A DNA stretch of 60,328 nt from Alloalcanivorax venustensis ISO4. Its GTDB lineage: Bacteria; Pseudomonadota; Gammaproteobacteria; Pseudomonadales; Alcanivoracaceae. Positions 25,967-34,507 of this stretch are shown here, piece after piece. The notes beneath the pieces were generated by a model, which did no database searches, was not told the origin of the DNA, and saw only the letters and a program-made list of their open reading frames with translations. The stretch is taken from the NCBI RefSeq assembly GCF_015356855.1, contig NZ_ARXR01000018.1:1-60328 (forward strand). The letters are read 5' to 3'. The first letter of the stretch is position 1. Each line of letters starts with the position of its first letter. Position numbers and translations under genes: made by a program.

Positions 25967-26377
25967 GTGAAACCAAGAATGAGTTTATTGACGCTCGGTG
26001 TGCGGGATCTGGCGCGTTCGGTGCGGTTCTACGAGCAGGGTCTGGGATTGCCGCGCATGCCGTCGCCGCCGGAAGTGGCGTTCTTTACGCTGAACGGCAC
26101 CTGGCTGGGCCTCTACGGCCGTCAGGCGATGGCCGAGGAAGCCGACGTGGCCGATGACGGCGGCGGCTTCGCCGGCTTCACCATCGCCCACAATGTGCAT
26201 TCGGAGCAGGAGGTGGATCAGGTGCTGGCGCAGGCCGAGGCCGCCGGCGCCACCATGGTGAAACCCGGACACAGAGCGCACTGGGGCGGCTACCTGGGCT
26301 ACTTTTCCGACCCGGACGGCTTCCTGTGGGAGGTGGCCCATAACCCGGAGTTCTGGGTCGGTCCGGAAGACAACTAA
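25967..26377 (+). CDS. VOC (glyoxalase/bleomycin resistance) family protein
   Basis: A 136-residue vicinal-oxygen-chelate fold protein, with two beta-alpha-beta-beta-beta modules: SLLTLGVRDLARSVRFYEQGLGLP at the start and GYFSDPDGFLWEVAHNPE near the end. The final Glu in LWEVAHNP matches a metal ligand. I chose GTG 25967, preceded by GGAGAGG, over an open extension to 25895. The substrate is not determinable. Confidence 0.85.
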   Translation: MKPRMSLLTLGVRDLARSVRFYEQGLGLPRMPSPPEVAFFTLNGTWLGLYGRQAMAEEADVADDGGGFAGFTIAHNVHSEQEVDQVLAQAEAAGATMVKPGHRAHWGGYLGYFSDPDGFLWEVAHNPEFWVGPEDN

Positions 26378-26392
26378 TCCGCTACCTCAATA

Positions 26393-27370
26393 TCAGTCAC
26401 GCCGCACGGGGCCGGTCAGCCATTGCTGGATCGCGCCGCGCGTGTCGGCGCTTTTGATGAGGCCCAGGTGGCCGACCCCTTCCAGCACCTTTACGTCGGC
26501 GTGGTCGGTGTGCTCGCGGAACAGGGGCGCGTAGGCGTCGCTGTTGAAGCTGCTGTCGGCGCTGCCGGCCAGCACCAGGGTGGGCGCGTTCAGCGCGGCG
26601 ATGTCGGTGCCGTAGTCGTCGCGCGGGTGCATCGACGTCTGCATACGGTAGCTGTAGGCCAGGGTCTCGGTGCCGTCGCGCACGGCTTCCGGCATGTTGA
26701 ATTCGATCACGGTGAGGTCGTTCAGGCCGGTGATGCCGACGCCGTTGAGCAGGCCCAGCAGGATCAGCCGGAGTACTTTCGGGTCGGCCCAGTCCGAATT
26801 GCTTTCCGCGCTGGTGGGGGCACTGTGATGGATGTAGGGCGCCAGCAGGATGTAGCCGTCCACCGGCACCTGCGGGTCGCCGCCGGCGTGGCGTATCGCC
26901 AGGCCGCCGCCGCTGGAGTGGCCGGCCAGCAACAACGCCGCCTCGGGGTGCGCCCGGCGCACCAGGCCCAGGAAGTCGTCCAGGTCGTCCTCGAGCTGGC
27001 CGATGTAGTCCACGTCACCGCGCCGCACCGGGTCCGGGCCGTGGCCGCGCAGGTCCGGTGTGTAAACGCGCACGTCGCCGCTTTCCGCCAGGCCGGCGGC
27101 CAGCGGTTGCAGGTAGCCGCTGTGGTAGCCGGAGCCGTGCAGCAGCACGATCACCCGCGCCGCGTCGCCGCTGCCGGCGTATTCCCGGTAGTGCAAGGGC
27201 GTGCCGTCGCGGGCCTGGTACTTGTGCAGCGCCGGCGGCGGTGCGCCGCCGGTGACCTGATCGAAATCCATGCCGCCGTCCTGCTGACTCCAGAGCGGCG
27301 TGGCGAGCAAGAGGAGCAGGGCGCCGGTCAGTGCCGGCGCCCATGGAGGGGTGCGGCCGGTGCGCCACAT
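26393..27370 (-). CDS. Exported alpha/beta hydrolase
   Basis: A 325-residue hydrolase with a signal peptide (about 1-28, LTGALLLLLATPLWS). It has the HGSGYHSGYLQPLA oxyanion loop, the GHSSGGG elbow with nucleophile Ser, the Asp in LAGSADSSF, and the His in GVGHLGL. This is the serine aminopeptidase S33/monoacylglycerol lipase-like group. It lies 73 bases after the guanidine carboxylase gene on the same strand; no evidence ties it to that pathway. Confidence 0.82.
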   Translation of the reverse strand: MWRTGRTPPWAPALTGALLLLLATPLWSQQDGGMDFDQVTGGAPPPALHKYQARDGTPLHYREYAGSGDAARVIVLLHGSGYHSGYLQPLAAGLAESGDVRVYTPDLRGHGPDPVRRGDVDYIGQLEDDLDDFLGLVRRAHPEAALLLAGHSSGGGLAIRHAGGDPQVPVDGYILLAPYIHHSAPTSAESNSDWADPKVLRLILLGLLNGVGITGLNDLTVIEFNMPEAVRDGTETLAYSYRMQTSMHPRDDYGTDIAALNAPTLVLAGSADSSFNSDAYAPLFREHTDHADVKVLEGVGHLGLIKSADTRGAIQQWLTGPVRRD

Positions 27371-27443
27371 AAGAGCCTCGTCGTCGTGCGTCTGGTGTCC
27401 GCACTGTGCGTTGTCATCGCGGTGGTCGCAAGGCCCGGGCCGT

Positions 27444-30400
27444 TCAACCCAGGATCATCACCGCCTGGCCGGCGTTGATCTGCTGGCCCTCCTGGCGGGC
27501 GATGTGCACCACCTTGCCGGCTTCCGGCGCGGCCACTTCGATTTCCATCTTCATGGACTCCAGCACCGCCACCACCTGGCCTTCTTCCACGCGGTCGCCT
27601 TCGGCCACGGTGAGCTTCCAGATGTTGCCGGCAGTGGGGGATTCCACCGGAGTGCCTTCCGGCAGGCTGTCCGCTTCCTCGGCGTTCAGGTCCTGCTGGG
27701 ATTCGAAGTTGATCTGGCCGCTTGCCACCCAGCGTTGCAATTCCTCGTCGAAGGCCCGGTTGCGGGCGTCGGTGAAGGCGCGGATGTCGGCGTCGTTGTC
27801 TTCCAGGAAGCGCTGGTACTCGCCCAGGTTGAAGGTGGTCTCCTCGACCCGGAACGGGTAGCGGCCCTTGGGGAAGTCGCGGCGGATTTGTTGCAGCTCC
27901 TCGGCGCTCACTTCGTAGAAGCGGATCTGGTCGAAGAAGCGCAGCAGCCAGGGCTGGGTGAACGCCTCGGTGCGGTGGAAGCGGTTCCACATCTGCATGG
28001 TGCGGCCCACGAACTGATAGCCGCCGGGCCCTTCCATACCGTACACGCACAGGTAGGAGCCGCCGATGCCCACCGAGTTTTCCGCGGTCCAGGTGCGGGC
28101 CGGGTTGTACTTGGTGGTCACCAGCCGGTGGCGCGGGTCGTAGGGGGTGGCCACCGGCGCGCCGAGATAGACGTCGCCCAGGCCCATCACCACATAACTG
28201 GCCTCGAACAGAATTTTCTTCACCTCGTCGATGCTGGCTAGGCCGTTGATACGGCGGATGAACTCAATGTTGCTGGGGCACCAGGGTGCATCCTTGCGCA
28301 CCGACTGGGTGTATTTCTCGATCGCCAGGCGGCAGGCTTCGTCGTCCCAGCTCAGCGGCAGGTGGACGATGCGCGAGGGCACTTCCAGGTCGTCCTGCTT
28401 GTCCAGGGTCAGTTCGGCCCGTTTCAGGATCTCCAACAATTCCTGGCGCGGCAGCACGGACGGCTCGAAATGCACCTGCAGGGAGCGGATGCCCGGGGTC
28501 AGTTCGAGAATGCCGTCGAGCTGTTGGTGTTCCAGCCACAGCATCAGCGCGTGGGCCCGGAATCGCAGCCGCAGGTCCAGTTCCAGCGGGCCGTATTCCA
28601 CCAGCAGGTAGCGGTCGCCGGCGGCGCGGTAGACCACCTCCGGGCCGTCTTCCTGTTCTTCCAGCCGGTCCAGGACCGGCGTGGTCACGGCGGCCGGGGC
28701 CGGGTCCAGCGTCGGCGCCTCGAGGGCGGCCAGGCAGGCGTCCTGTTCCGCCGCCAGGCGGTCGGCGTCGTCCAGGCTGAGCGGCACGAAGCGAATGCGG
28801 TCGCCGGCCTTGAGCTGGCCCAGTTTCCAGCGGTCCGCCGAGATCACCGTGGCGGGGCACACGAAGCCGCCCAGCGACGGCCCGTCCGGCCCCAAGATCA
28901 CCGGCATGTCGCCGGTGAAATCCACGGTGCCCACGGCGTAGGCGTTGTCGTGAATGTTGGACGGGTGCATGCCCGCTTCGCCGCCGTCGCTGCGCGCCCA
29001 TTCCGGTTTCGGGCCCACCAGGCGGATGCCGGTGCGGCTGGAGTTGTAGTGCACCTGCCAGTCGGCGCTGAAGAAGGTGGCCATGTCGTCGTCGGTGAAA
29101 AAGTCCGGCGCGCCGTGGGGGCCGTAAATCACGCGCAGCTCCCAGGTGTCGCCCAGCGCCGGTTTCAGGCTGTCCGGCACCGCCACCGGGGCCGTGTCCG
29201 CCGCCGGGGGGCCGAAGTGCAGCACGTCGCCGGTGCGGATGGCGCGCCCGCCGTGGCCGCCGAACTGCCCCAGGGTGAAGGTGCTGCGCGAGCCCAGGTA
29301 GGGCTGGCACTGCAGGCCGCCGGCGAGGGTCAGGTAGGCGCGGGCGCCGTCGCCGCGCACCTTGCCCAGCTTGAGGGTCTGGCCGGCGGCGACGGAAACC
29401 GCCTGGTAGTTGGGCACCGGCTCGCCGTCCAGGGTGGCGCCCATGTCGGCGCCGGTAAGGGCGATGCGGGTGCCGTGGTTAAAGCGCAGGGTGGGGCCGT
29501 TGAGGGTGAATTCCAGCCCAGCGGCGTCCTCGTCGTTGCCCAGCAGGCGGTTGCCGAGGCGGAAGCTGAGCGCGTCGAACGGGCCGGACGGCGGCACGCC
29601 GATGGGCCAGTAGCCGCGCCGGCCCGGGTAGTCCTGCACCGTGGTCAGGGTGCCGCCGGCGAGCACGTCCAGGGTGGTGGGCTGGTAGTCGAAACCGTTC
29701 AGGTAGCGGGTGGTCATTTCGCCGTTCTGGAACGCCCGGTCGGCGAGGATCGCCAGCACATAGTCGCGGTTGGTTTCGATGCCCTCCACGCAGGTGTGTT
29801 CCAGGGTGCGTTGCAGGGCGGCCAGCGCCGCGTCGCGATCCGCTTCGAAGACGATCAGCTTGGCCAGCATTGGGTCGTACAGCGGCGAGACCGTCAAACC
29901 GGGTTCGATCCAGTGGTCGATGCGCAGCTTCTCGCCGTCGGCCTCGGGAAACTCGGCGGTGGTGAGCAGGCCGGCGCTGGGCTGGAAGTCCTTGTTGGGG
30001 TCTTCCGCGTACAGGCGCGCCTGCAGCGCGTGGCCGCGCGGCATGAGGCCCTCGCCCAGGCCCGCCAGCGGCGGCAGCTCGCCGGCGGCCAGCTGCACCA
30101 TCCAGCGCACCAGGTCGATGCCGAACACCTGCTCGGTGACGCCGTGCTCCACCTGCAGGCGGGTGTTCACCTCCAGAAAGTAGAAGCGGTTGCTGTCCTG
30201 GTCGAGGATGAATTCCACTGTGCCGGCGTTGCGGTAATCCACCGCCGCCACCAGGCGGCGGGCGGTGTCGTGCAGGGTGGCGCGCACCTCGTCCGGCAGG
30301 TTGGGTGCCGGGGTTTCTTCCAGCACTTTCTGGTGGCGGCGCTGGGCGGAGCAGTCCCGCTCGCCCAGGGCCAGTGCGCCGCCGGCGCCGTCGCCGAACA

Positions 30401-31034
30401 CCTGCACTTCGATGTGGCGGGCGCGCTCAATGTATTTTTCCAGGAACACGCCGTCGTTGGAGAAGTTGTTGGCGCTCAGCCGGCGCACGCTGTCCCAGGC
30501 TTTTTCCAGGCCGGCGTCGTCGTGGCAGATCTGCATGCCGATGCCGCCGCCGCCGGCGGTGCTTTTGAGCATCACCGGGTAGCCGATCTCGGCGGCGGCT
30601 TTGAGCGCCGCCGCCGGGTCATCCAGCAGGCCGGTGCCGGGCAGCAGCGGCACGTCGTTGTCCTCGGCCAGGGCGCGGGCGGTGTGTTTCAGGCCGAAGT
30701 CGCGCATCTGTTGCGCGGTCGGCCCGATAAAAGCGATGCCGTTGTTTTCGCACCGCTCCACGAATTCGGGGTTTTCACTGAGAAAGCCGTAGCCGGGGTG
30801 CACCGCGTCGATGCCGTGCTCGGCCATCAGCGCGAACAGCTTGTCCTGGTTCAGGTAGGTCTGCGCGGCGTTGCCGTCGCCCAGGTACAGCGCCTGGTCC
30901 GCCAGGGCCACGTGTCGGGATTCGGTGTCCGCGTCGGCGTAGATCGCCACGCTGGTGACGTCCAGATCCTTGAGGGTACGGATGATGCGGGTGGCGATGG
31001 CGCCGCGGTTGGCGATCAAAACCTTGTTGAACAT
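27444..31034 (-). CDS. Biotin-dependent urea/guanidine carboxylase
   Basis: A 1196-residue biotin enzyme. The N-terminal biotin carboxylase (about 1-450, starting MFNKVLIANRGAIATRII, with the GGGGIGM ATP-grasp loop) is followed by KipI/KipA-type carboxyltransferase parts (about 470-1010). It ends with a biotinyl domain with Lys1162 in ESMKMEIEV. Annotated as urea carboxylase in most genomes. Behind a guanidine-I riboswitch and next to carboxyguanidine deiminase genes, guanidine is the likelier substrate. There is no fused allophanate hydrolase. It is the last gene of the operon. Confidence 0.92.
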   Translation of the reverse strand: MFNKVLIANRGAIATRIIRTLKDLDVTSVAIYADADTESRHVALADQALYLGDGNAAQTYLNQDKLFALMAEHGIDAVHPGYGFLSENPEFVERCENNGIAFIGPTAQQMRDFGLKHTARALAEDNDVPLLPGTGLLDDPAAALKAAAEIGYPVMLKSTAGGGGIGMQICHDDAGLEKAWDSVRRLSANNFSNDGVFLEKYIERARHIEVQVFGDGAGGALALGERDCSAQRRHQKVLEETPAPNLPDEVRATLHDTARRLVAAVDYRNAGTVEFILDQDSNRFYFLEVNTRLQVEHGVTEQVFGIDLVRWMVQLAAGELPPLAGLGEGLMPRGHALQARLYAEDPNKDFQPSAGLLTTAEFPEADGEKLRIDHWIEPGLTVSPLYDPMLAKLIVFEADRDAALAALQRTLEHTCVEGIETNRDYVLAILADRAFQNGEMTTRYLNGFDYQPTTLDVLAGGTLTTVQDYPGRRGYWPIGVPPSGPFDALSFRLGNRLLGNDEDAAGLEFTLNGPTLRFNHGTRIALTGADMGATLDGEPVPNYQAVSVAAGQTLKLGKVRGDGARAYLTLAGGLQCQPYLGSRSTFTLGQFGGHGGRAIRTGDVLHFGPPAADTAPVAVPDSLKPALGDTWELRVIYGPHGAPDFFTDDDMATFFSADWQVHYNSSRTGIRLVGPKPEWARSDGGEAGMHPSNIHDNAYAVGTVDFTGDMPVILGPDGPSLGGFVCPATVISADRWKLGQLKAGDRIRFVPLSLDDADRLAAEQDACLAALEAPTLDPAPAAVTTPVLDRLEEQEDGPEVVYRAAGDRYLLVEYGPLELDLRLRFRAHALMLWLEHQQLDGILELTPGIRSLQVHFEPSVLPRQELLEILKRAELTLDKQDDLEVPSRIVHLPLSWDDEACRLAIEKYTQSVRKDAPWCPSNIEFIRRINGLASIDEVKKILFEASYVVMGLGDVYLGAPVATPYDPRHRLVTTKYNPARTWTAENSVGIGGSYLCVYGMEGPGGYQFVGRTMQMWNRFHRTEAFTQPWLLRFFDQIRFYEVSAEELQQIRRDFPKGRYPFRVEETTFNLGEYQRFLEDNDADIRAFTDARNRAFDEELQRWVASGQINFESQQDLNAEEADSLPEGTPVESPTAGNIWKLTVAEGDRVEEGQVVAVLESMKMEIEVAAPEAGKVVHIARQEGQQINAGQAVMILG

Positions 31035-31123
31035 GACGTCGGCTCTCTTGCGAGGGCGGGCCGTCCCGCCGTTGTGTTTCCTTGCGCCGGGGTCGTCCCC
31101 GGGGGCGTTTTCGGTGAACGCCG

Positions 31124-31759
31124 TTACCAGATCAGCACTTCAATGGGCGTGGGGTTGTAGCCGTTGCACAGGTTATTGAGCTGCGGGCAGTTGGAAATCA
31201 GCACGGTGGTGTTCATCAGTGCTTTCAGTTCCACGTATTTGCCCGGCGCGGAGATGCCGTCCTCGAAGGTGAGCCCGCCGTCGGCGGTCACCGGCACATT
31301 CATAAAGAAATTGATGTTGTGGGTGATGTCCCGTTTGCCGAGGCCGAACTCTTCGTGCTCGTTGACCGCCAACATCCAGCTGTCGCGGCAGGCGTGCATA
31401 CAGCGCTTTTCCAGGTCGTAGCGCACGGTGTTGCTCTCGGTGGCGCAGGCGCCGCCCAGGGTGTCGTGGCGGCCGCAGGTGTCGGCGGTGATTTCCAGCA
31501 TCGGGTTGTTGCGGTTGGAGCGCAGCACCGTGCCGGCGGTGAGGTAGACGTTGCCCTGTTCGCGGATGGTGTCCACGGCGCTGTAACGTTCGGCGCTGTC
31601 GTCGGCGTTGAAGAACAGGGTGTCGGCGGCCTGGTTGCCTTCCAGATCCAGGATTCGGACCGTCTCGCCTTTTTTCACCACTTTCAGAAAGTAGTCGCCG
31701 GCGGGGACGGTCTCCCGGAAGGTGGCGTCTTCGGGTTTCAGAATGCTTTCTTTGATCAT
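31124..31759 (-). CDS. cgdB: Carboxyguanidine deiminase subunit (UAAP2 type)
   Basis: A 211-residue DUF1989-family protein. The start [14 protein letters not shown] at ATG 31759 follows a strong TAAGGAGGACAAG ribosome site; the longer open frame upstream runs into the preceding gene. The conserved [21 protein letters not shown] stretch and the Cys-bearing [15 protein letters not shown] and [15 protein letters not shown] are characteristic. Once called urea amidolyase-associated protein 2; the family is now known to act with its partner to deaminate carboxyguanidine to allophanate. The A/B subunit assignment follows length and order. Confidence 0.85.
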   Translation of the reverse strand: MIKESILKPEDATFRETVPAGDYFLKVVKKGETVRILDLEGNQAADTLFFNADDSAERYSAVDTIREQGNVYLTAGTVLRSNRNNPMLEITADTCGRHDTLGGACATESNTVRYDLEKRCMHACRDSWMLAVNEHEEFGLGKRDITHNINFFMNVPVTADGGLTFEDGISAPGKYVELKALMNTTVLISNCPQLNNLCNGYNPTPIEVLIW

Positions 31760-31776
31760 CTTGTCCTCCTTACGGC

Positions 31777-32496
31777 TCAGGCTTCGTCCAGGTAGTACAG
31801 CCGGTTGTTTTCGAAGGCGCGGCCGTTCTCCGGGCGGAAGTTCAGGCAGTAGTCGTCCGCCGTCACCGGGTCGGCCTTGAGCATTTCCACGTGCACCGGC
31901 TTCTTCGGGTATTCCGTGGCCGGGTTGAGCGGGTGCGGGCAGGTGTGCATCACCACCAGGGTTTCCATCTCGAAACGCAGCGTGACCTGGGCGCCGGGTT
32001 TCGCCGCGGAGGGGTCGAAGCACATCTTGCCGTCGTCGTCGGTGGCCACCTTGCTGAACAGATTGAGGTTGGCGGCCAGGTCCCGTTCGGTGAGGCCGTA
32101 CTTGGCCAGCTCGGTGAGGAAGCTGGTGTGGCCGCTGAGGTACCAGTCGTTGTGGTGGTCCTGGTAGCGGTGTTCGCCGTACTTCTCCTTCACCTGTTGC
32201 GGGTGCAGGTTGCCGCACACGGTGTCGTGCCAGCCGAAGCTGTCCTCGACGATGGAGGCGAACACCCGGCCCATGTCCGAGTACAGGCAGTTGCCGCGGG
32301 TGAGCTTGAAGGTGTGCTGGCCCTTGAGGCTGTCCGGGGCGTTGTAGCGCTCCAGCTTTTCCTCCGGGTTGTAGAACAGCATGCCCACGTTGGCGCCGCC
32401 TTCCACGTCGGTGAGACGCAGGGCGGTGCCGCGCCGCATCCGGAAGGACCAGTGCGCGCCGCCGGGCAGGGTGTATTGGTAGAGCGGGGTTTGCAT
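31777..32496 (-). CDS. cgdA: Carboxyguanidine deiminase subunit (UAAP1 type)
   Basis: A 239-residue DUF1989-family partner of the next gene. It begins [18 protein letters not shown] after a GAGGAGCAACCCC ribosome site. Shared family stretches are [21 protein letters not shown] and [20 protein letters not shown], ending with [19 protein letters not shown]. Older name: urea carboxylase-associated protein 1. It lies 17 bases before cgdB, so stoichiometric expression is likely. Confidence 0.85.
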   Translation of the reverse strand: MQTPLYQYTLPGGAHWSFRMRRGTALRLTDVEGGANVGMLFYNPEEKLERYNAPDSLKGQHTFKLTRGNCLYSDMGRVFASIVEDSFGWHDTVCGNLHPQQVKEKYGEHRYQDHHNDWYLSGHTSFLTELAKYGLTERDLAANLNLFSKVATDDDGKMCFDPSAAKPGAQVTLRFEMETLVVMHTCPHPLNPATEYPKKPVHVEMLKADPVTADDYCLNFRPENGRAFENNRLYYLDEA

Positions 32497-32532
32497 GGGG
32501 TTGCTCCTCGTTCTCTGGTTACGGGGTCGGTA

Positions 32533-33318
32533 TCAGGCGCCCAGCACCCGGGCGGTGGAATCCACGCTCTGGGTGATCGACTGCAGGGTGCCTTTGTCGC
32601 TGTTGCCCACCGGCAGGTCGTAGGTAATGCGCGCGCCGTAGCTGCCGGGGGTCTGCGGGTCCAGCCGCTCCTTGTCGAACACCCACATGCGGGTGCCGAG
32701 GAAAAAGCCCTCCGCCAGGTCGTGGGTGATCATGAACACGGTCAGGTCCTGTTTGCGCCACAGGTCCAGCACCAGCTCGTGCATGTCCCGGCGGATGCCC
32801 GGGTCCAGGGCGCCGAAGGGTTCGTCCAGCAGCAGAATGCGCGGCTTCTTGATCAGCGCCTGGGCCAGCGCCAGGCGTTGCTGCATGCCGCCGGACAACT
32901 CGTGGGGGTATTTGCCCAGGGCCTGGTCCAGCCCCACGGAAGCGAGCATTTCCTCGGCCTGCTCGCGCAGGGCGCGGCGTTTGCCGCCGAACACCCGGCC
33001 CAGCCAGCGGCTGCTTTCCAGTTCGCCGGCCAGCATCACGTTTTCCACCGCGGTGAGGTGGGGCAGTACGGAATAGCGCTGGAACACGATGCCCCGGGTC
33101 TCGTCCGGCTCGTCGGGGATCGGTTTGCCGTCCAGCAGCAGTTGGCCCCGGGTCGGGCTTTCGGTGCCCAGCATCATTTTCAGGAAGGTGGTCTTGCCGC
33201 AGCCGGAGGCGCCCACCACGGTGACGAACTCGCCTTCTTCCACCTTGGCGTTCAGGCGCTCCAGGACCACGTCCTGGCCGTACTCCTTCCAAAGATTCTT
33301 GATCTCGATGGCAGCCAT
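32533..33318 (-). CDS. ABC transporter ATPase (guanidine/nitrate-taurine type)
   Basis: A 261-residue ATPase subunit. Walker A is GASGCGKT at residues 37-44, the signature is LSGGMQQRLALAQAL, and Walker B is RILLLDEPFGALD, then the switch His in MITHDLAEG. It belongs to the nitrate/sulfonate/taurine importer group. It follows the permease by 10 bases, and with it would energise uptake of guanidine (inference from the operon). Confidence 0.92.
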   Translation of the reverse strand: MAAIEIKNLWKEYGQDVVLERLNAKVEEGEFVTVVGASGCGKTTFLKMMLGTESPTRGQLLLDGKPIPDEPDETRGIVFQRYSVLPHLTAVENVMLAGELESSRWLGRVFGGKRRALREQAEEMLASVGLDQALGKYPHELSGGMQQRLALAQALIKKPRILLLDEPFGALDPGIRRDMHELVLDLWRKQDLTVFMITHDLAEGFFLGTRMWVFDKERLDPQTPGSYGARITYDLPVGNSDKGTLQSITQSVDSTARVLGA

Positions 33319-33328
33319 ATCGGTCTCC

Positions 33329-34144
33329 TTATTGCGCGCCGTGGAACCAGGGGTAGCGCCACTGGGAGTAACGCTTGAGGGCGAAGTCGAGAGCGAACGC
33401 CAGGAAAGTGATCCAGGCCACGTAGGGCAGAATCACGTCCATGGCCAGGTAGCGGCGCACCAGAAAGATGCGGTAGCCCAGGCCTTCGGTGGCGGCGATG
33501 GCTTCCGCGGCGATCAGGAACAGCCAGGCGGAGCCCAGGGACAGACGCACGGAACTGAGCAGGCGCGGCATGATCTGCGGCCACACCAGCCGGGTGATGA
33601 TCTGCCAGGTGTTGGCGCCCAGGGTCTGCATCTTGATGATCTGTTCGGTGGGGATTTCCTCCGCCCGCTGCTGCAGGTCGCGGATCAGAAAAGGGGTGAT
33701 GCCGATGATGATCAACATCACCTTGGCCAGCTCGCCGAGCCCGAAAATGATGAACAGGATCGGCAGAATCGCCAGCGGCGGCACCAGCGACATGCCGGTG
33801 ACCAGCGGTGAGATGCCGGCCCGGAACAGCGGCAGCGAGCCGGTGGCGATGCCCACCACCAGGCCGATCAGAGCACTGATCGCCACGCCGATGCCGAGCC
33901 GCTGCAGGCTGGCCAGGGTGTCCACCAGCAGGGTGTATTCGCCGCTGCGTTTGCTGGGCTCGAAGGCCATGCGTTCAATGGCGTCGGAGAAGCTGCTCAG
34001 GGAGGGCAGCAATTTGTCGTTGGGGTTCGCGTCCAGCCGTGCGTCGGAGGCGACCAGGTACAACACCGCCAGGATGACGAAGGGCAGCAGCCCGAGGGCC
34101 CAGCGGCCCACCGGTCCGGCCTGGCGGTTGATCAGTTTCTTCAT
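33329..34144 (-). CDS. ABC transporter permease (guanidine/nitrate-taurine type)
   Basis: A 271-residue inner-membrane permease with six predicted helices. The EAA loop is EAIAATEGLGYRIF near residues 215-228, contacting the ATPase. I chose the ATG at 34144 (MKKLINRQAG), preceded by GGAGGTCGCC. It is the first structural gene after the guanidine-I riboswitch. In related operons a periplasmic binding protein gene comes first; it is absent here. Confidence 0.9.
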   Translation of the reverse strand: MKKLINRQAGPVGRWALGLLPFVILAVLYLVASDARLDANPNDKLLPSLSSFSDAIERMAFEPSKRSGEYTLLVDTLASLQRLGIGVAISALIGLVVGIATGSLPLFRAGISPLVTGMSLVPPLAILPILFIIFGLGELAKVMLIIIGITPFLIRDLQQRAEEIPTEQIIKMQTLGANTWQIITRLVWPQIMPRLLSSVRLSLGSAWLFLIAAEAIAATEGLGYRIFLVRRYLAMDVILPYVAWITFLAFALDFALKRYSQWRYPWFHGAQ

Positions 34145-34158
34145 GGCGACCTCCTTGG

Positions 34159-34197
34159 TTACAGGCGATGAGGAATCCAATGACAGGGCGTCATCAT
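34159..34197 (-). CDS. Possible 12-codon leader peptide in riboswitch leader
   Basis: A short frame MMTPCHWIPHRL starts right after the aptamer and ends 14 bases before the permease ATG. Its ribosome site would be the GGGAGGA sequence that forms the 3' end of the guanidine-I aptamer; the second ATG is at good spacing (5 bases). Initiation here could therefore respond to ligand. It may equally be chance in a short leader. Confidence 0.25.
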   Translation of the reverse strand: MMTPCHWIPHRL

Positions 34198-34303
34198 GTC
34201 CTCCCGGGCTTTTGTCCCGCCGTGTAACCTCCCCGGCGCGCCGGGCGAAGGTCGACCGCTCTCGGACCAGGCATCGGCGTTGCCGACCGGAACCCTAGCG
34301 ATC
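34198..34303 (-). promoter_or_regulatory. Guanidine-I (ykkC) riboswitch
   Basis: Read on the minus strand, the leader has the diagnostic conserved blocks of the guanidine-I class in order: CTAGGGTTCCGG near the 5' end, TGGTCCGAGAGCGGT in the middle, and ACACGGCGGGACAAAAGCCC then GGGAGGAC at the 3' end. A GC-rich variable stem (CCCGGCGCGCCGGG) lies between the last two blocks. The aptamer lies 53 bases before the permease start. These riboswitches turn on guanidine export or degradation genes when guanidine binds. No U-tract terminator is seen, so control may be at translation. Confidence 0.93.
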
Positions 34304-34473
34304 CATTGATAGCAAATTGTCGAGTCGTGATGGCAAAACCGGCCATTCGATTCCTGACATCCATACAGCAAAACCGATGCCAGGGTGGCCAAGGTGTTGT
34401 TTTGTAAGGGCTGGCGCCCGGAGGCGGGGCGTGGCGGGATCGTTTTGGGGCAGGCGAGTGCGCTTTATTGGTG

Positions 34474-34500
34474 CCCGGCGCCCCAGGGTGGGGCGCCGGG
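34474..34500 (-). terminator. Strong hairpin after dienelactone hydrolase gene
   Basis: A perfect 11-base inverted repeat (CCCGGCGCCCC / GGGGCGCCGGG) with a 5-base loop begins 8 bases past the stop of the minus-strand hydrolase gene. There is no T-run after it, so it may be a transcript-end stabiliser or a weak terminator. It also separates the hydrolase transcript from the guanidine operon promoter. Confidence 0.5.
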
Positions 34501-34507
34501 GTGGGGA

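Noticed and set aside
26393-27370. Exported alpha/beta hydrolase as the missing allophanate hydrolase
   Set aside because: Allophanate hydrolases are cytoplasmic amidase-signature enzymes; this protein has a signal peptide and a GHSSGGG lipase-type elbow.
28362-31160. A 932-codon plus-strand open frame opposite the guanidine carboxylase
   Set aside because: It is the antisense of a well-conserved gene; its product is Val/Gln/His/Gly-rich without domains, as expected for the reverse strand of high-GC coding DNA.
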